Shown one piece after another: positions 1 through 6,804 of a stretch of 8,964 nt of DNA. Position 1 is the first letter of the stretch; each line of letters begins with the position of its first letter. The notes beneath the pieces are model-generated. The model was not told the origin of the DNA. It made no database searches and worked only from the letters and a program-made list of their open reading frames with translations. Source of the DNA: CAZEYT01 sp964516295 (GTDB lineage: Bacteria; Verrucomicrobiota; Verrucomicrobiia; Chthoniobacterales; Terrimicrobiaceae); assembly GCA_964516295.1 (NCBI GenBank), contig CAZEYT010000100.1, forward strand, positions 1-8,964. Direction: 5' to 3'. A program made the position numbers and the translations under genes.

Positions 1-1
1 C

Positions 2-961
2 ATCATTCGCGAAAATCTCCGGTCGACGATTGCGGTCTCCGCGGCCGGAATGGACGCGCCGTTTCTGCGCGGCGCAGGGTTGGCGGGGGTGCTTATCCAA
101 ACGACGGATTTGTTTCCCGAACGCACGTCGCACATGGAAGCGATGTTGTTTCTTGGCGCCTCCATGTGCATCACGGCGTTCCCAATGCTGGCGCGGATTA
201 TTCGTTTCAAAAAGCTGACCGGAACGGGCATGGGAACCGTCGCCCTCGGGGCCGGGGCGATCGACGATGCGACAGCCTGGTGTCTGTTGGCTGTTGTGCT
301 CGCGAGCTTCGACAATAACTGGAGCCACGCGCTTGTGAACATCGGCGGTGGCGTGCTCTACGTGACATTTGTCCTCTTGGTGATTCGCCCGCTTCTGGCG
401 CGAGGGCTCCGCTTTTTGGTGTCCGGCGGGGAGCTGTCCGAAGCCGGGCTCGTCTTTTGTCTGGCCCTCCTTGCTCTGGGGGCTTGGTTCACGGACGCAA
501 TCGGTCTGCATGCCGTCTTCGGGGCCTTTGTCATGGGAGCAGCCATGCCTCGCGGCATTGTATCACGCGACCTGATCGCCCGGATCGAACCGCTCACGGT
601 CGCCCTCCTTCTTCCGCTGTTTTTTACCTACTCGGGACTGAATACAAAAATCGGACTTCTCAACACCGGCTTCCTTTGGCTCGTGTGTGGAGGGGTGCTG
701 ATCGCCGCCATCCTGGGCAAGGGCGTGGCTTGTTGGCTCGCGGCGCGAGCGACCGGTCTGCCGAACCGCGAGGCTCTTGGCATTGGAACCCTGATGAATG
801 CACGCGGTCTCATGGAGTTGATCATCATCAACATCGGACTCCAACGCGGGATCATCACCGAGGAACTTTTTGCCACCTTGGTCATCATGGCCGTGGTCAC
901 CACGCTCATGGCATCACCTGTTTTCGAGCGCCTTGTGCGGGATCGCGTTCAGGCGGCCTGA
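2..961 (+). CDS. Cation:proton antiporter, CPA2/Kef type (5' partial)
   Basis: This integral inner-membrane protein should exchange a monovalent cation (Na+ or K+) for protons. The frame is open to the left edge, so the N-terminus is missing; 319 residues remain. About eight or nine hydrophobic segments are visible. The family's antiporter core motif appears as AIDDATAWCLLA, with the paired aspartates near residues 88-89 of the fragment. Other CPA2 hallmarks are the stretch around HAVFGAFVMGAAMPRG and the C-terminal MNARGLMELIIINIGL followed by a final helix (VIMAVVTTLMASPVF). The protein stops soon after the last helix, so it lacks a TrkA-N/RCK or universal-stress domain of the KefB/KefC kind. 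That makes a simple Na+(K+)/H+ exchanger more likely than a ligand-gated potassium efflux channel. It ends in QAA and overlaps the convergent deacetylase gene by 13 bp. Family assignment is firm; ion specificity is unknown. Confidence 0.93.
   Translation: MIRENLRSTIAVSAAGMDAPFLRGAGLAGVLIQTTDLFPERTSHMEAMLFLGASMCITAFPMLARIIRFKKLTGTGMGTVALGAGAIDDATAWCLLAVVLASFDNNWSHALVNIGGGVLYVTFVLLVIRPLLARGLRFLVSGGELSEAGLVFCLALLALGAWFTDAIGLHAVFGAFVMGAAMPRGIVSRDLIARIEPLTVALLLPLFFTYSGLNTKIGLLNTGFLWLVCGGVLIAAILGKGVACWLAARATGLPNREALGIGTLMNARGLMELIIINIGLQRGIITEELFATLVIMAVVTTLMASPVFERLVRDRVQAA
949..961. other. Palindromic tail-to-tail overlap of two stop codons
   Basis: The 13-bp shared 3' end of the antiporter and deacetylase genes reads TCAGGCGGCCTGA, a perfect odd palindrome with 6-bp arms around one central G. 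Each end supplies the TGA stop of one gene, and both proteins finish with Gln-Ala-Ala. There is no space for a separate intergenic terminator, so each transcript probably runs into the opposite gene, or ends inside it. Confidence 0.85.
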
Positions 962-1887
962 GGGCCGAAGACATCCATCCAGACTCGGGCGGTGTTCACG
1001 TGGACCTCGACAATTTTGTTGATGTCCTTCGAATAACCGCCCGCAAGAACCCACGCGATCGGAAGACCTCGGTTTCGGGCAAACTCAAAAACGAGCCGAT
1101 CCCGCGCCAAGAGATCCTCCGGCCCGAGGTCCAGCGGCGAATAGGGATCATCCCGCAAAGGATCGGCTCCGGCTTGGTAAAGCAAAAGATCCGGGCGTCC
1201 CTCCGCAACGAGCCAATCGAGATTCTGTGCCAGAGCGGTGAGAAGAAGTTCACGGTCCGATCCGCCAGTCGGGATGAGCGGAACAGAAAAGTGATTGGGG
1301 CCGTCTTCATGGCGGCGGATCCGCACGTCGCGGAACGGCTCGTTGTTCCAATAGTCGTTGCCGTAAATGGACAAGGCTCGCACCCACGGGCGGGAGGCCG
1401 CAAGTGACGCGGTGCCATTTCCATAGTGGAGATCGAGGTCGAGCACGGCGGCGGATCGGATCTCCCCACCCGCACGAAGCGCCTCGGCCGCCACGACCAG
1501 TCCGTTGAAAGTACAGAACCCCTCCCCGTGATCCGCGCAAGCGTGGTGAAATCCGCTGGCCAGGGCACCCGAGCTCCCATTGCGGAGCGCTTCACGCGCT
1601 GCGGCGAGCACGCCGCCATTCGTCAGACACACGCTCGGAAACAATTCGGCCGACCAGGGAAACTTCTGCGACTCGGCCAGCGCGCGGGGTTCGCCTGTTT
1701 TGACAGCGGAAATGTAGGCCGCCGAGTGAACACGTCGCAAATCCACCTCGGATACGGGCGCTGGAGAAACAATTTCGACCTCGTCCATTTCCCGCCGGAT
1801 CCGCTCTGCCGTGAGCGCGAATTTGGAAATCGGCATGATGTGGGTGCCGAGCGGTGCGGCGAAGCCGGGATCGTGAAAAAGCCTCAT
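949..1887 (-). CDS. Histone-deacetylase superfamily protein (class IV/AcuC-like)
   Basis: A predicted zinc-dependent, cytoplasmic amidohydrolase that removes acetyl or other acyl groups from lysine side chains or small amines. At 312 residues it is a single arginase/deacetylase domain of typical bacterial length. The catalytic His pair lies in GFHHA (His114-His115). The zinc ligands are Asp152 and His154 in DLDLHYGNGT, and Asp242 in AGADPLRDDP. The transition-state Tyr is expected in GGY (Tyr285). All key residues are therefore present and the enzyme should be active. The segment GFHHACADHGEGFCTFNG resembles HDAC11-like (class IV) proteins more than the polyamine deacetylases. Its ATG lies inside the stop of the upstream acyltransferase gene (ATGA, 1887-1884), and no Shine-Dalgarno is evident, so translation is likely coupled. 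Last gene of the leftward operon. Substrate is unknown; alternatives are AcuC-type control of acetyl-CoA synthetase or small-molecule deacylation. Confidence 0.93.
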   Translation of the reverse strand: MRLFHDPGFAAPLGTHIMPISKFALTAERIRREMDEVEIVSPAPVSEVDLRRVHSAAYISAVKTGEPRALAESQKFPWSAELFPSVCLTNGGVLAAAREALRNGSSGALASGFHHACADHGEGFCTFNGLVVAAEALRAGGEIRSAAVLDLDLHYGNGTASLAASRPWVRALSIYGNDYWNNEPFRDVRIRRHEDGPNHFSVPLIPTGGSDRELLLTALAQNLDWLVAEGRPDLLLYQAGADPLRDDPYSPLDLGPEDLLARDRLVFEFARNRGLPIAWVLAGGYSKDINKIVEVHVNTARVWMDVFGPQAA

Positions 1888-2723
1888 GCGGTCGGCGGAA
1901 TCAAGGGAATCTTCTCATCCAGCGCCGGGTAGTGATCCAGCGATGAAAAAAGGTCTTTCATATCCTGCGAACGGAATCCGACCGCGTACATGCGATAAAG
2001 AGAACGGGCGACGCGGCGGACTTCGGCTCCCGAAAGGAAATCTTCGGACTCCCGACCCACACGACGAACGATGAGCGCCAGCGGAATCGGCTTCGGGCCG
2101 CCGCTCAGGTCGATCTCACGCGGCGAGCGGAAGTCCGGCTGGAGGTACGAAACCCGCGACGGATCGACTTTTTTGTAGCCCGCTTTTTGATACGCGGCGA
2201 GGCGGACCTGAGTCGCGGGATCTGCCGGGTCCGGATATTCCATTTCACCGACCAGAACAATCGGCGAGTCCATCGGCCTGTGGCACGCCTCGAGAACATG
2301 GCGGGCGGTCGTCACCGGAAGGGCACGCATCCACCCTGCGAGACCGGAGCGACGCCACTCGGGCGCGACCAGATTGTGCGAAAGATGAACAACGACACCC
2401 GGTTCGTTCTCGAGAACGATCGCCGTGTGATCCCGAACCGCAGCGAACCGCCCGTCCGCCGTGACCAACATCATCCGATACCGAAGCGAGCAGCCATCAA
2501 CCGGCTCCGCGGGATTCCAACGCATGCGCGTGGCAAGAACCGAAGCCTCCTCCAACTCGCCAATGGCACCGAACTCCGACCAAAGTGCACCGAAGGCCAT
2601 GTCAAAAAGCGGGTCGTCCGTCGTTTCGACCCGGTGCAGGCGGATGTCCGACCAATCCCGCTCCACACTGCGGACATCGCCCGGCGCCAGATCTTCGGGG
2701 ATCATCCAGTCGAGGAGTTTCAT
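1884..2723 (-). CDS. GNAT-fold N-acyltransferase-like protein
   Basis: A 279-residue soluble protein without signal peptide. Around residues 111-135 it has a beta strand followed by NLVAPEWRRSGLAGWMRAL, which fits motif A of the GNAT superfamily (acetyl-CoA pyrophosphate loop, R-R-x-G-x-A/G at 124-130). Near 176-185 the piece AAYQKAGYKKVDP resembles the motif-B helix and strand that close the fold. The N-terminal ~90 residues and the C-terminal ~80 residues (from about 200) match no domain I recognise, so it is longer than a minimal GNAT of about 150 residues. It starts at the ATG inside the ABC transporter stop (ATGA, 2723-2720) and overlaps the deacetylase start the same way. The direct coupling to a deacetylase suggests that the two act on the same substrate or pool, which is inference. 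The GNAT call rests on motif reading only; the acyl donor and acceptor are unknown. Confidence 0.72.
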   Translation of the reverse strand: MKLLDWMIPEDLAPGDVRSVERDWSDIRLHRVETTDDPLFDMAFGALWSEFGAIGELEEASVLATRMRWNPAEPVDGCSLRYRMMLVTADGRFAAVRDHTAIVLENEPGVVVHLSHNLVAPEWRRSGLAGWMRALPVTTARHVLEACHRPMDSPIVLVGEMEYPDPADPATQVRLAAYQKAGYKKVDPSRVSYLQPDFRSPREIDLSGGPKPIPLALIVRRVGRESEDFLSGAEVRRVARSLYRMYAVGFRSQDMKDLFSSLDHYPALDEKIPLIPPTA

Positions 2724-4540
2724 GCGTCGTCGCCGTGGTGGAACTGCAACTCGTAAACATTACGATACAGGGGGGATTTTTCCAGCAACTGGGTGTGGGT
2801 TCCCGTTTCGACGATGCGGCCCTGATCCATGACCACGATGCAATCCGACTCGAGAACTGTCGAGAGACGGTGTGCGATGGCGATGACGGTACGGCCCTCC
2901 GAAAGACGCTCCAGCGCGGCTTGGATGAGTTTTTCGGATTCCGAATCGAGTGCCGACGTCGCTTCGTCCAGGAGGAGCACCGGTGCGTTTTTGAGGAGCG
3001 CCCGGGCGATGGCCAACCGTTGTTGCTGGCCGCCGGAAAGAAGACATCCCTTGTCGCCGATGACGGTGTTGTAGCCGTTCGCCTGAGCTTCGATGAAGTC
3101 GTGGGCGTAGGCTGAGCGGGCGGCCTCGATGATTTCCTCCGTCGTGGCGTCGAGGCGACCGTAGCGGATGTTTTGGAAGATCGTGTCGTGGAAAAGAAAC
3201 GTGTCCTGATTCACAACGCCGATATGACTCCGCAGATCCGCCTGCCGCACATCGCGCAGGTCGTGACCGTCGATCCGGATGCTGCCGCTCTGCGGGTCGT
3301 AAAAACGCAGGATCAGCGAGAGGAGTGTGCTTTTCCCGGCGCCGCTCGGGCCGACGAGGGCGATTTTTTGACCGGCAGGGATCTCCAGCGAAATGTCCTC
3401 CACAGCCGCCTTGTTCACACCGTAGGAAAAATTGACACGGTCAAACGTGATCCGCCCCTCGCAGCGTTCCAAGGCAACGGCATTTGGACGGTCTTGGATC
3501 CGCGGTTTCTCTTCCAGGAGCTCGAAGACATTGTTTGCCGAGACCATGCATTTCTGCATCAACATCGGAAGCCGGCTGATGGACTTGACCGGACGGTACA
3601 AAAGGAAAATCCCGCCGCAGAGGGCGACGAATTTGATCAGGTTGAGGCCGTAGAAATAGACATAAACAATGGCCAGCACCACTCCGACGGCCGAGACGGA
3701 TTCGATGAGCGGTTGGACGATGTCCGAGCTTCGGCGGACGCGAATGCTGTTGTGGACCTGCGTGTCGCTGGAGCGCGTAAAAAGATCGGACTGGTAATCT
3801 TCGCGCGCGAAGGATTTCACGACCCGAACCCCCGCGAAGGACTCTTGGAGAATAACCGACATTTGCGCGGCTTCGTTTTCCTCCGCCCGTGCGGCTTCCC
3901 GGACTTTCTTTCCAAAGACGACGATGGGGATGATGCAGATCGGGAAAAGCACGAGCGTCGTCAGACTGAATTTCCAATCCAGCATGATCAGCACGACCAC
4001 GCCGGTGATAACGGCGATGGGTTCTTTGACAATGTCGCCCGAGATCGACGTGAGGGCCATTTGCGCCTGGCGCGTGTCATTGAGCACCCTCGAACTGAGC
4101 AATCCCGATTTCGAACGGTTGAAAAAGTCGAGCGATTGGGAGATGAGGTGCTTGAAAAGCTGGGAGCGAATGTCGCTGAGAACGCGCAGGCTCACCCACG
4201 TGAGAAAGTAGGTATTCAGGAACGTGAGGAGGCCCCGCACGATCATCACGGCCGGGATGAGAAGACTAAGCCAAATGACGGTTTCGATCCCGGGCCCGCC
4301 GGTCGTTTCCTGGCCGAGCATGTCTTTGATCCCCGGCATCTTCCCCGCCGGCAGCACTTGCGAGCCGACTCGCTCGATCACAAGCGGGAGGATACCGCTG
4401 ACGATGCCGGCTCCGACGCCGAACAGGAGACCGAGAGCGAAGCGGCCTTTGTAAGGTTTCAGATAAGCCGCCAGGCGCAGGTAAGGTTTCCAAAAGGCCC
4501 GCACGAGCTGCGGGAGCGGAAGTTTCTTCGGTTTGGCCAT
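2720..4540 (-). CDS. ABC exporter, MsbA-like (fused TMD-NBD half-transporter)
   Basis: A 606-residue inner-membrane half-transporter that should work as a homodimer. The membrane domain fills about residues 30-320, with hydrophobic segments near 34-54, 89-112, 170-187, 190-210, 277-297 and 300-316. The ATPase domain from ~360 is complete: Walker A GPSGAGKS (397-404), Q-loop Gln445, signature LSGGQQQR (501-508), Walker B VLLLDEA (521-527) and H-loop His557. Architecture and length match MsbA and related lipid or peptide exporters. With an LPS-heptose gene two positions upstream, lipid A-core flipping is the favoured role, but a multidrug or lipid exporter of the same family cannot be excluded. 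I chose the ATG at 4540 because it lies two bases after the peptidase stop (TGA-AC-ATG); a longer reading from a TTG at 4591 would overlap that gene. It ends in an ATGA overlap with the acyltransferase. Confidence 0.93.
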   Translation of the reverse strand: MAKPKKLPLPQLVRAFWKPYLRLAAYLKPYKGRFALGLLFGVGAGIVSGILPLVIERVGSQVLPAGKMPGIKDMLGQETTGGPGIETVIWLSLLIPAVMIVRGLLTFLNTYFLTWVSLRVLSDIRSQLFKHLISQSLDFFNRSKSGLLSSRVLNDTRQAQMALTSISGDIVKEPIAVITGVVVLIMLDWKFSLTTLVLFPICIIPIVVFGKKVREAARAEENEAAQMSVILQESFAGVRVVKSFAREDYQSDLFTRSSDTQVHNSIRVRRSSDIVQPLIESVSAVGVVLAIVYVYFYGLNLIKFVALCGGIFLLYRPVKSISRLPMLMQKCMVSANNVFELLEEKPRIQDRPNAVALERCEGRITFDRVNFSYGVNKAAVEDISLEIPAGQKIALVGPSGAGKSTLLSLILRFYDPQSGSIRIDGHDLRDVRQADLRSHIGVVNQDTFLFHDTIFQNIRYGRLDATTEEIIEAARSAYAHDFIEAQANGYNTVIGDKGCLLSGGQQQRLAIARALLKNAPVLLLDEATSALDSESEKLIQAALERLSEGRTVIAIAHRLSTVLESDCIVVMDQGRIVETGTHTQLLEKSPLYRNVYELQFHHGDDA

Positions 4541-4542
4541 GT

Positions 4543-5646
4543 TCAAAAGTCGCCGGGCGTCATCAGGCCGCGGAATTGAGAGAAATACCAATCGGTGAGT
4601 TCACGTCCCCCGAACAGCCAGAGGACGGCTCCCAACGCAAGGAACGGACCGAAGGGAATGCGCGATCCCGCCCGGTCCTTGGCGAGAAAGAGACCGGCGA
4701 CTCCGGCCACACAGCCGATGATCGACGAGGCGAAGAGGGTAAACAGAACAGCCTGCCAGCCGAGGAACGCCCCGATGCAGGCCATGAATTTCACGTCGCC
4801 AAATCCCATGGCTTCCCGCGGGATGACGAGCGACTTCAAGCGGCCGCGGATGGTATCGAGCGTATCAAGATCGAGAACGGTGTCGCCGGCAGTGACCTTG
4901 TTGTAATGAAATCGAAGCGGTCCGCTCGCGAGCTCCCGAGTGCCAGTTGTGGAGGGGCAGTCGGTTTCGAGAACGAGGACATCGGACTCCCGAGAAAAAA
5001 TCTCCTCCCATGTCAGCGTTTCGTCGCCGACCTTGAGATCGGCGCGGTCGCCGTCGCGCGTCCAGACAAACGCCTCCCCGTCTGGAAACACATGTTTTTT
5101 CCGTCCGAACGCGAGTTTTCCGCCCTCGACGACGAGCCAGAGCAGACCAAATCCCAGAGCAGCTCCGCCCAGCGAAAGAAGCCCGGCTTCCCAATGGGAC
5201 GTTGCGCCCATCACCGAGGGAATGGCGACACTGAAAACCAATCCGGCTGCTGCCCCACCCCACGTAATCTCATCGGGAATGATGAAATGCGCGATATCGA
5301 TGAACGTGGCAACGATCAGCAGACAGATGAAGACGAAATAGACCGGGCCAAGGGGCAGCCCAAATCGCACCCAGAGGGCCAGAAACGCACCGGCTGTGAG
5401 AATCTCAACCAGCAAATACCTCGGGGAAATCGATGCCCCACACCCGGAACACTTCCCCCGGAGCGCCAGCCAGCTGATGACCGGCAGGTTCTCATACCAA
5501 GGGATCATGCGTTTGCACGAGGGGCAAAACGAGCGACGGGGGTTCGAGAGACTGATGCCCAGCGGCAGTCGATGGATGCAGGCATTGAGAAACGAACCCA
5601 CCACGACTCCAAGGACCGCCGCTGCCACGGTGAAAACCGTGCTCAT
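4543..5646 (-). CDS. pilD: Prepilin peptidase / N-methyltransferase (A24 family) with large insertion
   Basis: A polytopic inner-membrane aspartyl protease that cleaves the leader of type IV prepilins or type II secretion pseudopilins and N-methylates the new N-terminus. Of 367 residues, 1-25 hold the first membrane helix and GSFLNACIHRLP; two CxxC pairs (C41/C44 and C66/C69) form the zinc-binding cytoplasmic loop. The catalytic aspartates are Asp117 in FIDIAHFIIPD and Asp284 in GFGD. About 167 residues separate these two Asp, against about 65 in classical PilD/TapD, because a soluble segment of roughly 95 residues (about 180-278) is inserted before GFGD. The ATG at 5646 sits in an ATGA overlap with the isomerase stop; a GTG reading from 5679 is less likely. 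No pilin or secretion gene lies in the window, so the substrates are elsewhere. Confidence 0.95.
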   Translation of the reverse strand: MSTVFTVAAAVLGVVVGSFLNACIHRLPLGISLSNPRRSFCPSCKRMIPWYENLPVISWLALRGKCSGCGASISPRYLLVEILTAGAFLALWVRFGLPLGPVYFVFICLLIVATFIDIAHFIIPDEITWGGAAAGLVFSVAIPSVMGATSHWEAGLLSLGGAALGFGLLWLVVEGGKLAFGRKKHVFPDGEAFVWTRDGDRADLKVGDETLTWEEIFSRESDVLVLETDCPSTTGTRELASGPLRFHYNKVTAGDTVLDLDTLDTIRGRLKSLVIPREAMGFGDVKFMACIGAFLGWQAVLFTLFASSIIGCVAGVAGLFLAKDRAGSRIPFGPFLALGAVLWLFGGRELTDWYFSQFRGLMTPGDF

Positions 5647-6230
5647 TCCTTGGCGAGAGCCGGCTCCACGAGCTCGCACACGACATGAAGAAGAAACTTG
5701 TGCGCCTCCTGGATGCGGGCGGTAACGGTGCCTTCAACGGTGATTTCAATGTCCGCCGCGCCCTTGGTAAAACCGCCGCCCTTGCCGAGAAAAACAATGG
5801 TTTTCAGGCCGATGCGGCGCGCTTCCTCAATCGCCGAGAGGATATTCCGGGACTTCCCGCTGGTGGTAAGGGCAATGAGAACGTCGCCGGATTTCCCAAA
5901 TGCGCAGACCTGTCGGGCGAAGAGGTCTTGAAACGAATAATCATTGCCAATCGCCGTCAGCAGCCCGCCATCCGACGAAAGCGAAATCGCCGGATAAGGA
6001 CGCCGGTCGCCCTGAAACCGACAGGCGAATTCGGTCGCGATGTGGCCACTGTCCGCAGCGCTCCCGCCGTTTCCGCAAAGGAGAAGCTTTCCGCCTTCGA
6101 GGAGGCATTTGGTGACAAGGGCCGCGGCGGCCTCCACTGGCTCGCGAAGACCGCGAAGCAATTCGAACGTCTCCAGAGCGCCGTTAAGAGACTCGTCGAA
6201 AGGCGTCAGGTGTTTGTGAGCGCGGGACAT
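5643..6230 (-). CDS. gmhA: D-sedoheptulose-7-phosphate isomerase, GmhA-like SIS protein
   Basis: A cytoplasmic SIS-fold enzyme that converts sedoheptulose-7-phosphate to D-glycero-D-manno-heptose-7-phosphate, the first step to the heptose of LPS inner core or S-layer glycans. The 195 residues match the family length. Visible hallmarks are the phosphate-binding GNGGSAAD (53-60), the conserved His63 and Glu67 that follow, the second phosphate loop TTSGKS (122-127), and the C-terminal TARIQEAHKFLLH with Gln174 and His182. These four positions correspond to the metal and catalytic residues of E. coli GmhA (H61, E65, Q172, H180). The chosen ATG at 6230 overlaps the preceding gene by 25 bp; a GTG at 6272 would add 14 residues and lengthen the overlap. 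The other heptose genes (hldE, gmhB, hldD) are not here. DiaA-type regulators share the fold but usually lack the full set of active-site residues. Confidence 0.9.
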   Translation of the reverse strand: MSRAHKHLTPFDESLNGALETFELLRGLREPVEAAAALVTKCLLEGGKLLLCGNGGSAADSGHIATEFACRFQGDRRPYPAISLSSDGGLLTAIGNDYSFQDLFARQVCAFGKSGDVLIALTTSGKSRNILSAIEEARRIGLKTIVFLGKGGGFTKGAADIEITVEGTVTARIQEAHKFLLHVVCELVEPALAKE

Positions 6231-6715
6231 AGGCGGGGATCGGACTCGACGAGGGCTTTCAAGGTCGGCCACTCGGCGATATCCATCGAAACAAAGAGGT
6301 TCAGGTAGGCGGAAACGGCCTCCGGCGGGAATTCTGCGAAGAGGTGATCGACAGCCGCCCGAATCGCATCCGACGGGGGCTCGGGGGGAAGATTTTCGAT
6401 AATCCCCTTGCCGTCGTGCGGCACCTTCAGTTCGTCAAGAAACCCGCAAACCATAGCCTGATGGGCCCCGAGGATCCACGCTTGGAGAATCTCGGTCGCG
6501 ACGTCGGCATTCGCGGGTTTGGAGAGCGCGCAGGCGATCCACGCGTTCCGTTCATCGCGCGGTTTGCGCTCAATAAAAACAGCGCGCAGTTTGCGGCGGC
6601 CCGCCAGAAGTCCGGTGCAGGCCTTGTAGGCAGAGCGGTCATTTTCCATCAGCCATCCGAGCACATTCGACGACTGGCCGGGCTCGAAGCTGGCGAAGAG
6701 TTCTGTGGCAGTCAT
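6206..6715 (-). CDS. Hypothetical helical protein, first gene of the leftward operon
   Basis: I do not recognise this 169-residue protein. It has no signal peptide or membrane segment and reads as mostly alpha-helical, with a Pro-rich break around residues 109-115 (NLPPEPPSD) between two helical halves. A cysteine-containing helix (IACALSKPANADVATEI) and an acidic C-terminal half are visible, but no catalytic motif. Coding status is supported by its position: it begins at an ATG just inside a divergent intergenic region, overlaps the isomerase gene by 25 bp, and heads a tightly packed operon. No clear Shine-Dalgarno precedes the ATG; a TTGAC box lies 40 bp upstream. Role may relate to the envelope genes it is co-transcribed with, but nothing in the sequence proves that. 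Confidence 0.75.
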   Translation of the reverse strand: MTATELFASFEPGQSSNVLGWLMENDRSAYKACTGLLAGRRKLRAVFIERKPRDERNAWIACALSKPANADVATEILQAWILGAHQAMVCGFLDELKVPHDGKGIIENLPPEPPSDAIRAAVDHLFAEFPPEAVSAYLNLFVSMDIAEWPTLKALVESDPRLCPALTNT

Positions 6716-6802
6716 GAGCCCGAAACCCTATCAGGCGGAGCGCGCCCCGCGTCAAGTCCTTGCTCCGGCCCGAAATTGACAGCCCCGGACAAACCCGCTT
6801 GT
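6716..6802. promoter_or_regulatory. Divergent intergenic region
   Basis: This is the only divergent gap in the window, 87 bp between the operon-heading ATG (leftward) and the lipoprotein gene (rightward). It carries one candidate promoter for each direction, described in separate entries, and a GC-rich centre (about 6735-6770). The two -35 boxes lie about 20 bp apart, oriented away from each other, so a single regulator bound in the middle could affect both sides. No long inverted repeat or riboswitch-like structure is apparent. Confidence 0.6.
6727..6755 (-). promoter_or_regulatory. Candidate promoter of the leftward operon
   Basis: Read on the minus strand: TTGACG (6755-6750), a 17-base spacer, then GATAGG (6732-6727). 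The -35 matches the sigma-70 consensus at five of six positions and the -10 at only three (the central ATA). Predicted transcription start is near 6720, five bases before the ATG at 6715, so there would be almost no leader. Placement is good but the weak -10 keeps this tentative. Confidence 0.4.
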
Positions 6803-6804
6803 AT
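6776..6804 (+). promoter_or_regulatory. Candidate promoter of the lipoprotein gene
   Basis: A perfect TTGACA (6776-6781) is followed after exactly 17 bases by TTGTAT (6799-6804), a weak -10 with three of six consensus bases. The predicted start site is near 6811, immediately before the second in-frame ATG at 6812. The first ATG at 6803 would overlap the -10. If this promoter is real, the transcript is leaderless and starts at Met 6812. Confidence 0.45.

Noticed and set aside
457..1407. Plus-strand open frame spanning the antiporter end and the deacetylase
   Set aside because: It overlaps two well-supported genes in other frames and has no recognisable protein features.
3173..4579. Long open frame on the plus strand, 468 codons, opposite the ABC exporter
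   Set aside because: It lies entirely antisense to a gene with all ABC motifs. Its translation is rich in Arg, Asp, His and Pro without any domain pattern, as expected from the opposite strand of GC-rich coding DNA.
4541..4591. TTG start at 4591 giving a 17-residue longer ABC exporter
   Set aside because: It would overlap the peptidase gene by about 49 bases, whereas the ATG at 4540 sits two bases after the stop, matching the packing of the other junctions.
5647..5679. GTG start at 5679 giving an 11-residue longer peptidase
   Set aside because: The ATG at 5646 forms an ATGA overlap with the isomerase stop and directly precedes the first hydrophobic helix, as in PilD proteins.
4576..5688. 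Long open frame on the plus strand, 370 codons, opposite the prepilin peptidase
   Set aside because: The minus-strand peptidase has both catalytic Asp and the zinc cysteines in frame. The plus-strand product is low-hydrophobicity and compositionally odd, so it is a shadow frame.
6231..6272. GTG start at 6272 giving a 14-residue longer isomerase
   Set aside because: The ATG at 6230 gives the normal GmhA length and a smaller overlap with the preceding gene; the extra residues (rich in Arg and Pro) look non-conserved. It remains possible.
6344..6802. Upstream extension of the lipoprotein reading frame
   Set aside because: This part is antisense to the operon-heading gene, and the signal peptide with lipobox begins only at 6803 or 6812.
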